Position numbers and translations under genes: made by a program | Assembly: GCF_003026815.1 (NCBI RefSeq) | Contig: NZ_PYOG01000002.1 | Span: 186,001-250,000, forward strand | Origin: Photobacterium damselae | GTDB lineage: Bacteria > Pseudomonadota > Gammaproteobacteria > Enterobacterales > Vibrionaceae | Direction: 5' to 3' | Length of the DNA: 64,000 nucleotides | The notes under the pieces: model-generated | The model's input: only the letters and a program-made list of their open reading frames with translations | Told to the model about the DNA's origin: nothing | Databases searched by the model: none | In this document: positions 46,090 through 53,379 of the stretch, piece by piece | Layout: each line of letters begins with the position of its first letter | Numbering within the stretch: the first letter of the stretch is position 1

Positions 46090-47580
46090 TTAGTTCTTAA
46101 ACTGCGCTTCTTCTAATTTCATCTCTTCTGGGTGCCATGCGCCATCAAGATCATCAAGTTCTGGGAACTTAGTGCGATCAAATTCCGGAATCTTACCAGC
46201 CTTAAGCTGATGTTCATAATCTTTGATTACTTTGATTGCCAGCTTAGATAGGAATACAAGAGCAATAATATTGGTCATTGCCATCAGTCCCATCGAGGCG
46301 TCTGCTAGGTTCCAAACAACAGGAAGAGAGGCTACAGAACCGAACATCACCATTGCTAACACACACAGACGGAAAACAAATAAGCCTTTCTTCGTATTAC
46401 CGTTTAGGAACATAATGTTTGTTTCTGCGTAGGTGTAGTTTGCAATAATCGATGAGAAACAGAATAAGATAATTGCAGCAACCATAAAGTAGGTTGTCCA
46501 GCCACCAAGCTCATTACTTAGTGCCTGCTGAAGTAGACTAATACCTGTTGCGTGGTCCGGCTGATCCATAACACCAGATAACATAATCATCGCAGCAGAA
46601 GCCGTACAGATGATGATGGTATCGGTAAATACACCAAGCATCTGAACAAAACCTTGAGAGGCTGGGTGGTTCGGGTTTGGTGTTGCACTTGCTGCTACGT
46701 TTGCCGCTGAACCCATACCTGCTTCGTTAGAGAACAAGCCACGAGCAATACCGCTTTGCATCGCTTGAGCAATGGTGTACGCCACGCCACCAACTGCTGC
46801 TTCTTGCCAGCCGAATGCACTTTTCACGATAAGTGCTAAAACAGCAGGAAGCTCAGAGATATTCATAGCTACGATGACAATAGCAATTAACAAGTAACCA
46901 ATTGCCATTACTGGAACAATACTGGTAGATGCTTGTGCTACTCGACGTAGACCGCCCATGATAAAGAAAGCTGAGAAAGCAACAATCACAATCCCTAATA
47001 CGATTTTATTTACACCAAAAGAGTGATTTAGAGCATCAGTAATTGTGTTTGCCTGTACGGCATTGAAAACAAGGCCAAAAGCGATGATCAAGAAGATAGA
47101 GAATAGCGTTCCCATCCAACGTTGACCTAAGCCCTTTTCCATATAATAAGCAGGGCCACCACGATATTGACCATCAACATCTTTAACTTTGTAAACTTGG
47201 GCAAGGGTTGATTCAATAAATGCTGTTGCCATCCCAAATAGTGCAATTAACCACATCCAGAAAATAGCACCTGGACCGCCAACAGTTAAAGCAACAGCAA
47301 CACCAGCCATATTACCTGTACCGACACGAGCTGCCATTGAAGTACAGAATACTTGATAAGAACTGATGCCGTTTTCTAAGTCTCGGCCACTTTTTAAGAC
47401 ATCAATCGCATGACGGAATTGACGGATTTGGATGAAGCCTAAGCGTAAAGTGAAGTAGACACCTACTGCAACCAGTAAGTAAACAAGTAGTTGGCCCCAA
47501 AGAACGCCGTTTATTACGCCAATGATTGACATTAAGCCGTCATTTAATGACGTAATCCATGTTTCGTTAGTAACACTCAT
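46090..47580 (-). CDS. Sodium:alanine symporter (AGCS family)
   Basis: A 496-residue AGCS symporter, with RVGTGNMAGVAVALTVGGPGAIFWMW, GMATAFIESTLAQVYK, SNEAGMGSAANVAASATPNHP-type segment and a soluble C-terminal tail after the last helix. It imports alanine, or a related amino acid, with sodium. AGGA precedes the ATG. No riboswitch precedes it. Instead there is a CRP-like site and the ATGCAAAGTAGCAT element, so its control differs from the riboswitch-controlled AGCS gene at 18-20 kb. Confidence 0.9.
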   Translation of the reverse strand: MSVTNETWITSLNDGLMSIIGVINGVLWGQLLVYLLVAVGVYFTLRLGFIQIRQFRHAIDVLKSGRDLENGISSYQVFCTSMAARVGTGNMAGVAVALTVGGPGAIFWMWLIALFGMATAFIESTLAQVYKVKDVDGQYRGGPAYYMEKGLGQRWMGTLFSIFLIIAFGLVFNAVQANTITDALNHSFGVNKIVLGIVIVAFSAFFIMGGLRRVAQASTSIVPVMAIGYLLIAIVIVAMNISELPAVLALIVKSAFGWQEAAVGGVAYTIAQAMQSGIARGLFSNEAGMGSAANVAASATPNPNHPASQGFVQMLGVFTDTIIICTASAAMIMLSGVMDQPDHATGISLLQQALSNELGGWTTYFMVAAIILFCFSSIIANYTYAETNIMFLNGNTKKGLFVFRLCVLAMVMFGSVASLPVVWNLADASMGLMAMTNIIALVFLSKLAIKVIKDYEHQLKAGKIPEFDRTKFPELDDLDGAWHPEEMKLEEAQFKN

Positions 47581-47709
47581 AAATTTTTCCTGTAACTAGA
47601 CTCATGAAGCATCTGCAAAAGAGTGAACAATGAATGTCTCTTTCCATGATTGTTCGAGTAGTCGACTCTGTATAATAGATTTTCTGGTTGCTTAAAGTAT
47701 GTTCAATCT

Positions 47710-47727
47710 AGGTGATAAATTTCACAT
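47710..47727. promoter_or_regulatory. CRP-like site upstream of the second AGCS gene
   Basis: GTGA-TAAATT-TCAC is a perfect CRP core palindrome (GTGA-N6-TCAC), about 130-147 bases before the symporter start. Confidence 0.65.
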
Positions 47728-47767
47728 ACGAGAAACATTGAATCGACTGTGTAACCAAATTTAGCGG

Positions 47768-47781
47768 ATGCAAAGTAGCAT
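47768..47781. promoter_or_regulatory. Second copy of ATGCAAAGTAGCAT, upstream of the AGCS gene
   Basis: Identical in all 14 bases to the element before pepT. It is 188 bases upstream of the symporter start and about 45 bases beyond the CRP-like site. Confidence 0.65.
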
Positions 47782-48371
47782 GAAATCTCGAAAATCCAAC
47801 TAGATCTATATCACATAATTCGAATGAATTCCATGTAATAGATTTACAGGATAAATGCCCATATAAATTATGTTGTTTAATTTCAATGTCTTATGTTTTT
47901 GGTTGGATATGTTATAGTGACTAATTGTGAACAGCGTCCAAATGTGCTTAAACAAATTTTTAACGTGATATTAACTAAATTATGGGGTTTTATATAAGTC
48001 TGATGTTTAAAAAATAGCTCATATTTTTTAACAAATTATTCTTGCTATATGAGAATTTAAAGTAACGATAAATTATTAATGCGTTGTTTTGGTGCAAAAT
48101 AGATAAAAATGAGAATAGAAGGAGAGATTCATTAACCTCAGAAAGGGCTGTTGTTATCATTATTTTATTGATAAATGTAAAAGGATTTAATCTAAGGAAG
48201 ATAAATGAATTATCAAATAGTGGGAAATTAAAGAAAATTATTTAAAAGCTGTTTTTTTGAGCATTTTTATCAGGGAAGCCAAGACGGAGTAGGTAATGTT
48301 GGGTCAAAAAAGGTCAAAAATAATATGGTAGTACGCGCAGTTTGATCATATGCAAATACTACCATTCTCAT
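47782..48371. other. A+T-rich region without a recognised gene
   Basis: About 590 bases, strongly A+T-rich, with no credible open frame on either strand. It holds a tandem GGTCAAAAA repeat (48302-48319) and a hairpin ATGGTAGT/ACTACCAT (48325-48365) whose minus-strand continuation ATTATTTTTGACCTTTTTT could end the zinc-ribbon gene transcript. No known small RNA is recognised. Confidence 0.4.
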
Positions 48372-48548
48372 TTAATGATAATAAGGGATTTCATGGGTAG
48401 GACTTAACTTAGATGTAGTTATTTGTGTTTTCCATTCTGCTTCATCAATATAGAAACTATGTCCGCATAAACAAGTAAAACAACCGTTATCATCAATTAG
48501 GTATTCATCATTTTGCCCACAGGTTGGGCATAAAGGCAGCTTGTTCAT
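48372..48548 (-). CDS. Zinc-ribbon microprotein
   Basis: A 58-residue protein starting MNKLPLCPTCGQNDEYLIDDNGCFTCLCGHSFYI: four cysteines as CPTC...CLCG form a zinc ribbon like the N-terminus of PhnA/YjdM proteins, but without the rest of that protein. GGATC lies eight bases before the ATG at 48548; longer upstream starts lack a ribosome site. Function unknown; possibly RNA polymerase or nucleic-acid associated, as many small ribbons are. Confidence 0.6.
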   Translation of the reverse strand: MNKLPLCPTCGQNDEYLIDDNGCFTCLCGHSFYIDEAEWKTQITTSKLSPTHEIPYYH

Positions 48549-48756
48549 TATTAAGATCCTATTCTTTATTATTATATATAGTGAGGTTAAGCGCTCTATC
48601 ATTGATTTAGAACGGCAAATCCCTTCACGTTTAAGAAAAAACGATACAGGGGAGAGCATCATATTACTATGCATGGTATTACATATTTTATTGAGAATGG
48701 ATAGTAAAAAGAGTGAAAAAAGACAAAACTTAGACTTAGGTTATAGTTTTAAGCGA

Positions 48757-48784
48757 GGAGATCAGAGTCGATGCTCTGATCTCC
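48757..48784 (-). terminator. Terminator of the RNase T2 gene
   Basis: GGAGATCAGAG/CTCTGATCTCC perfect 11-bp stem, about 20 bases after the minus-strand stop; the tail on the minus strand is GCTTAAAACT, so termination may be partial. Confidence 0.7.
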
Positions 48785-48803
48785 ATCATATTAGAATAAC
48801 CGT

Positions 48804-49814
48804 CTATTTACCTGCGGCTTCAATATGAATGATTTTTTTACAGTTTCCGTAAAATGATTTGGTACGTGGCGCTTTTTCCATCTGAGATACAAGAGATGCC
48901 GTCATATCTAGAGGTTCTGGTAGATTAATACGGACCTCGTTAAGGTACTTGCCTTTAGTACACGATAGACGAATACGATTGACTGCCTCTTTACCCATTC
49001 TATCGACCAGAACTTGTTTAAACTGATCTGCTTTGATATTACGCCCAATGTTCTCTTTGATATATTGGCCGATTTCTGAGGCATCCACCTGCTTAACAAG
49101 GTCTACTGCCGTCATAAAATACTGATCTGCACTTTGAGTTTGGCAAGTGCCGTGCTTACGCCATTCATATTCACCGAATTTGGTCTGATAGTAAAAGTTT
49201 GGCATCCACGGGGCTATTTTATTGATCGTCGAACGTGATAGATCTAACTTATTGCTATCATCACAGTAACCATAGTTTGTACCGCAACTTTTTTTATTTG
49301 GCCACAATCCATGAAGGGTCAAGTTGGTACTTGCTAATTTGCCACTATTGATAGCATCACATTCAGGCTTTTTCCCTTTATAAGAGAAGTGTTCACAAAA
49401 TCCTGGCTGCCAGGTTAGTGCTAATACATAAGAATCAAAGTTGCCTGCTGTACTACAACTTCCATTTCCTTTGTTATTATTGGGGGTAGATGGTTTTGTT
49501 GTCGGTTTGCTTTGGCCTAGGAAATTGCTTTCGCCACAGCTACTTTTAACCCAACGAGTGAGAGGTGATGATCCTGGTACTTTAATTTGTACCCAGTCGA
49601 AAGCCTCTTTGTTAATCGCAGTTATTTCATAGCGTTGTCCAACCGATAATTGAACGCTCTGTGGATTGCTTTGCTTTCTAAATGATTGAAAAGCGTCACA
49701 GGCTTGCTTTGCGGTAAAATCACCATGAGTCGGAATTGATGCATGGCTTAAAAGGGGGGTAAGCAAAAGAGAGCTGAGCAAAGAAAATCTAGTTATTTTT
49801 TTATTAGTAATCAT
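48804..49814 (-). CDS. Secreted ribonuclease T2 family protein
   Basis: A 336-residue secreted ribonuclease. A signal peptide ends near SHA-SI. Residues 31-100 look like a small SH3-like domain. A Pro/Thr/Asn linker leads to the RNase T2 domain from about residue 120, with both catalytic motifs: CAS1 LTLHGLWP (His168) and CAS2 EWRKHGTC (Glu217, Lys220, His221), plus paired cysteines. E. coli RNase I is the periplasmic relative; the extra N-terminal domain is not part of it. The gene stands alone. Confidence 0.9.
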   Translation of the reverse strand: MITNKKITRFSLLSSLLLTPLLSHASIPTHGDFTAKQACDAFQSFRKQSNPQSVQLSVGQRYEITAINKEAFDWVQIKVPGSSPLTRWVKSSCGESNFLGQSKPTTKPSTPNNNKGNGSCSTAGNFDSYVLALTWQPGFCEHFSYKGKKPECDAINSGKLASTNLTLHGLWPNKKSCGTNYGYCDDSNKLDLSRSTINKIAPWMPNFYYQTKFGEYEWRKHGTCQTQSADQYFMTAVDLVKQVDASEIGQYIKENIGRNIKADQFKQVLVDRMGKEAVNRIRLSCTKGKYLNEVRINLPEPLDMTASLVSQMEKAPRTKSFYGNCKKIIHIEAAGK

Positions 49815-50306
49815 AGGTAATGACTGGTTAGTGATAATAGATTGATTATATCTTATCCATAAGATTAAGAGTTATCCGAACCGTAAAAAAATTGTCAAAA
49901 GACCACATACATTCAAATGATTATCTCAAACATTAGCTCTTTTACCTCCCCATAGGTATTGGATAAAAACAATAATTGTGATCTTTATAGAGAATATGAT
50001 GATGTAACCTACACATTAGTTACAATTTTACGTAGATTTTTGTTCACAACAGTGAAAACACAGAGTATATTTACGATTCCTATAGAATATAACTGCACAA
50101 AACCTTGATTTGTGATTATACTATCAGTAATAGCAAGCTTGCCTTTGGTAACTTTCTATAGGATTGAGCATAGTCTCCATTCACGAGACAACTAAATACT
50201 TATTCTTTATTTAGATATAATCACAGCATAATTGTATGCTGATTATAAGAACGAATATCTTTAACCTTCTTTGGTTAGGGAGCGTTTATGATTCCAGAGG
50301 TATTTC
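49815..50306. other. Upstream region of the small helical protein with two inverted repeats
   Basis: Nearly 490 A+T-rich bases without a gene. TGTAAC-N10-GTTACA at 50003-50024 has perfect 6-bp arms. TAATCA-(CA)-GCATA attg TATGCTGATTA at 50218-50245 is an inverted repeat with a two-base bulge, about 62 bases before the gene at 50307. Either may be a regulator site; the second could also fold in the 5' leader. Confidence 0.45.
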
Positions 50307-50618
50307 ATGGACAATTTCGCTGCAGCGGAGAAAGCGCTGAGTGCAATGTTAAAAAATGTTAGTGCGACAGGTGAAGTAAAAGAAGCTCGTACTGATTACC
50401 GCCAAATTTTAATTGATTTTGCTGATGAAGTTCCTGGTCGTCAAAAGGCCGTGATTAAGCGTATGCCACTTCAGAAGATTAACAACCTTATCTCTGTTCT
50501 TCATGAGTTTAAAGAAGAAGCTCGCCAAGCTCGAATGATTGAGATTATGGCTTTAATGGAAAAAGATGGTGTACATCCTGAAGATTTAATCCAGACAATC
50601 TCTGCTGAAGAAGAATAA
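50307..50618 (+). CDS. Small helical protein, possible H-NS-like oligomerisation module
   Basis: A 103-residue, charged, helical protein. Residues 58-98 (LISVLHEFKEEARQARMIEIMALMEKDGVHPEDLI) resemble the end of the H-NS oligomerisation region, where H-NS has a coiled helix followed by ADGIDPNELL. No C-terminal H-NS DNA-binding domain follows; the protein stops at SAEEE. Truncated H-NS family members can act as antagonists or partners of full-length H-NS. The resemblance is by eye only. GAGGTATTTC lies before the ATG. Confidence 0.45.
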   Translation: MDNFAAAEKALSAMLKNVSATGEVKEARTDYRQILIDFADEVPGRQKAVIKRMPLQKINNLISVLHEFKEEARQARMIEIMALMEKDGVHPEDLIQTISAEEE

Positions 50619-51016
50619 TCAGCACTTGTCTGACATACTCAAGTTATCTTAAATAATATATCGATAGATATTGAATGACTTATATTAATTTATTTATATA
50701 GGTAATTTTTTGTTATCTATTAGATATAAATACGAAGTAATATGTTTAGTCCAATCATACTGATTTTACTCGATTTTATTACCTGTTGTTAAGTGACTTG
50801 AGTATAAACCCGTTTTCAGTTGGTTATTCATTAAATAAACACAAATCACTGTCGTTTATCAATTCTCTAGCCCTACCTATACTTAATATAACTATCTTAT
50901 CTATTTCTACTGTTTGTCTGGTACTTTTTATCATAAAAATACACTTTCAAGTATTACGAGAAAGATAACCTGTGATAACCTCGTTCTTCATTTAAAAAAG
51001 TGCAAGGTTTTGTGTG
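50619..51016. other. Gene-poor stretch before the ABC transporter pair
   Basis: Almost 400 A+T-rich bases. The only frame (from TTG at 50786) is short, hydrophobic and lacks a ribosome site, so I do not call a gene. Probably holds the ABC operon promoter; no clear motif seen. Confidence 0.35.
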
Positions 51017-51877
51017 ATGGATTTATCGCATCCTTTTATTGAAATTAATCAGTTAAATAAAACTTATGGTTCACAATGTGCCTTGTCAAATGTGTCTTTA
51101 ACATTATCCCCTGGGCGTGTTCTTGGGCTTTTGGGACATAATGGCGCGGGTAAGTCGACATTAATTGAATGCATATTAGGTTTGAGAGCAAGTCATGAGG
51201 CGATCAAAGTTTTTGGCTTGGATCCTGTTCGTGATCATATTGGCGTGATGTCGAATCTTTCCTATTTATCTGATAGTAATAGCCTTCCTATGTGGATGAC
51301 GGTAAAGCAATTAATCAAGTATGTATCTGGTATGAACAGTCATTTTGATAAGGTGCAAGCTATGCAGTACCTTAAAGATACAGATATTGAGTTAAAAGCT
51401 AAAATCGGACGATTATCTAAAGGTATGAAGCTTCAATTGCATCTTGCTTTGGTTATGGCTATTGATGCTAAGGTACTAATTTTGGATGAGCCTACTTTAG
51501 GACTTGATCTTATTTACCGTGAACGCTTTTATACCGATGTTTTAGATTGGTATAAGAAAGGAAATAGAAGTCTTATTATAGCAAGTCATGAAATTGATGA
51601 GATTGAACATCTATTGACTGACATTGTTATATTAAAACAGGGAAAAGTTGTGTTATCTGAATCTAGAGAAGATTTAGAGCTCCGTTTTAATGCTCTATCA
51701 ACTGGCGAAGAGACAAAAGATAAAGCGCTGATGCTTAACCCAATTTATAGTAAGAAAGTATTAGGTCAGTGGTCTTTTTTGTTTAAAGATCGTGATATCG
51801 CAGAATTGAGTTCGTTAGGGCATGTGGCAAAGCCAAGTTTATCTGAAATATTTCTAGCTATTCAACAGGGTGATTAA
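51017..51877 (+). CDS. ABC transporter ATP-binding protein (exporter type)
   Basis: A 286-residue ABC ATPase: Walker A GHNGAGKST, signature LSKGMKLQLHLA (a variant of LSGGQ), Walker B VLILDEPTLGLD and switch His in ASHEIDEIEHL. This pattern is that of the CcmA/YtrB/YxlF group, which pairs with a small multispan permease in exporters for antibiotics, lipids or other compounds. The start at 51017 is chosen over a GTG at 51014 from AAGG spacing. The permease gene follows after three bases. Substrate unknown. Confidence 0.88.
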   Translation: MDLSHPFIEINQLNKTYGSQCALSNVSLTLSPGRVLGLLGHNGAGKSTLIECILGLRASHEAIKVFGLDPVRDHIGVMSNLSYLSDSNSLPMWMTVKQLIKYVSGMNSHFDKVQAMQYLKDTDIELKAKIGRLSKGMKLQLHLALVMAIDAKVLILDEPTLGLDLIYRERFYTDVLDWYKKGNRSLIIASHEIDEIEHLLTDIVILKQGKVVLSESREDLELRFNALSTGEETKDKALMLNPIYSKKVLGQWSFLFKDRDIAELSSLGHVAKPSLSEIFLAIQQGD

Positions 51878-51880
51878 ACG

Positions 51881-52720
51881 ATGAAACAATTTTTTACGCT
51901 GTTGAGTAAAGAACTCATCGAGCACAAGGTTATTTTTCGAATACCTCTCTTTTTAGCATTATTTCTAGTGCTTAATTTTATTTTGATTTTATACAATAGT
52001 AACGATGTTTCTTTCAATTTTAAGATTAATGGTTGGGAGCAATTTGATAACATTCAACTATCGATGGGATTTGGTGGTGTTATTGGCAGTATTAACACTC
52101 TAATTTGTGGTTTAGTTGCTGTAATTTGTTTTTTTGCTTATATGCCAAAGACCTTATTGAAGGAGAAGCAAGAGGGCAGTTGGAATTTTTGGCGCTCGAT
52201 GCCTGTTTCAAATGTGAAGACATTAGGCGCAAAACTTGTTGTTGGATTGATCGTTATTCCTGCAATTAGTGTCATTCTTTTAGTTTTTGCTGATTTTTGT
52301 TTTATGATCGTTGCTAAGCTATTGCTTTCCGATGCTTTATTACAATCAAGTTCGATAAATCTTCATGAGATGTTCATGCATATCATGAGCTATATCAATC
52401 GTATGATTGTAGTCAGCATTGGGTTATTGCCTATTGCTTGCGTATTATTAGTGCTTTCTCAACTAACCAATCATCCCCTTATTATACTTTTTGCCGTAAC
52501 GGTGATGGTGAAAGTTTTGGGGTATACAATAAATGTGCTAAGTGGTTTTAGCCAATTTGTGAGTGACTGGAATAATATTTCTGTATCCGCTTTATTTGAT
52601 ACAAATCCTTGGCAAGAATTAGCAATTTTTAGTTCGATTGAACTTGGCTCTGTATTAATGATTACAGTTGGCTTATTTTGTTATGCTGTAAAGTTAATGT
52701 CTACGGAATTAAATAACTGA
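51881..52720 (+). CDS. ABC transporter permease
   Basis: A 279-residue membrane protein with about six hydrophobic helices (IPLFLALFLVLNFILIL, GGVIGSINTLICGLVAVICFFAYMP, VVGLIVIPAISVILLVFADF and others), typical of ABC2-type permeases. It follows the ATPase closely, so the two form one exporter. The KEKQEGSWNFWRSMPVS segment before the second helix is characteristic of this permease class. The substrate cannot be told; a terminator follows. Confidence 0.82.
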   Translation: MKQFFTLLSKELIEHKVIFRIPLFLALFLVLNFILILYNSNDVSFNFKINGWEQFDNIQLSMGFGGVIGSINTLICGLVAVICFFAYMPKTLLKEKQEGSWNFWRSMPVSNVKTLGAKLVVGLIVIPAISVILLVFADFCFMIVAKLLLSDALLQSSSINLHEMFMHIMSYINRMIVVSIGLLPIACVLLVLSQLTNHPLIILFAVTVMVKVLGYTINVLSGFSQFVSDWNNISVSALFDTNPWQELAIFSSIELGSVLMITVGLFCYAVKLMSTELNN

Positions 52721-52754
52721 ACAATAAATAGCGTTCAGTTATTTAATATTTATA

Positions 52755-52780
52755 AAAAAGAGAGCAAATGCTCTCTTTTT
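52755..52780. terminator. Bidirectional terminator after the ABC operon
   Basis: AAAAAGAGAGC/GCTCTCTTTTT perfect 11-bp stem with A/T tails on both strands. Confidence 0.9.
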
Positions 52781-52983
52781 TATGCTGTAACAACCGATTC
52801 AATATAAGCAACTTCATTCTTATATTTACGAACATTACGAGATAACGTACCTTTTGGTAGTTCAAATCGTTTTTCCGCTTCATAGCTAGAAAGGCCATCA
52901 AATATAACAGCAGCTACGGCAACACGTTGGTTTTCTGATTTAAAAATTCGTTTAGCAATCACTTCGAATTGGCTATGGTTCAT
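52780..52983 (-). CDS. TrfB/KorA-like DNA-binding protein
   Basis: A 67-residue protein (longer reading from 53028 gives 82). It carries a helix-turn-helix AAVIFDGLSSYEAEKRFELPKGTLSRNVRKYK resembling the TrfB/KorA plasmid repressor domain, where similar GxSxxxAxxxxxxxxxTxSRxV spacing occurs. Such proteins normally control plasmid replication and maintenance genes, so a chromosomal copy is notable. The start is uncertain: the ATG at 52983 has a GTGAG eight bases upstream, the one at 53028 has none. Confidence 0.6.
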   Translation of the reverse strand: MNHSQFEVIAKRIFKSENQRVAVAAVIFDGLSSYEAEKRFELPKGTLSRNVRKYKNEVAYIESVVTA

Positions 52984-53034
52984 GACTATACTCACTAATG
53001 CTTGGGGCTGTTCAGATTCTGTGGGCATCACCAC

Positions 53035-53323
53035 GCGTAATGCAGTGAATTCGTTAAACCGATACAGCTCAATGATTTACTTCAGACTTAATCAACAGAT
53101 CAAGTAAACTATTGCTGTGAAATAAACAATAACAAGCTTAACCTTAACGAAAGGTGAATAGATTCCTTTTGATTGTAAGAATCATGTAAAAAATTGCTTA
53201 AAAAGAATCCGAATTAATAATATTTGTAAATTTATATGAAATAGGTTTCTTTTTTAAATGTTGATAATTAGAAATTAAGTTTTTAATTATCAAATGACTA
53301 TATTTTTATAGGAATAATTATAA
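53035..53323. other. Gap with no recognised gene
   Basis: A+T-rich, no coding frame. Holds the promoter of the TrfB/KorA-like gene; nothing else I can support. Confidence 0.35.
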
Positions 53324-53358
53324 AAATACCCAAATAACAATAAGTCATTTGGGTATTT
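53324..53358. terminator. Terminator after the Hsp70 operon
   Basis: AAATACCCAAAT/ATTTGGGTATTT perfect 12-bp stem, T-rich on both sides, 22 bases after the minus-strand Hsp70 stop. Confidence 0.85.
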
Positions 53359-53379
53359 TATCTCTTTAATTAATAGCGC

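Noticed and set aside
47782-48371. A known small RNA such as Qrr or Spot 42
   Set aside because: Neither core sequence is present and no typical RNA terminator is visible.
50786-50968. 60-residue hydrophobic frame before the ABC operon
   Set aside because: TTG start without ribosome site; composition reflects A+T-rich DNA.
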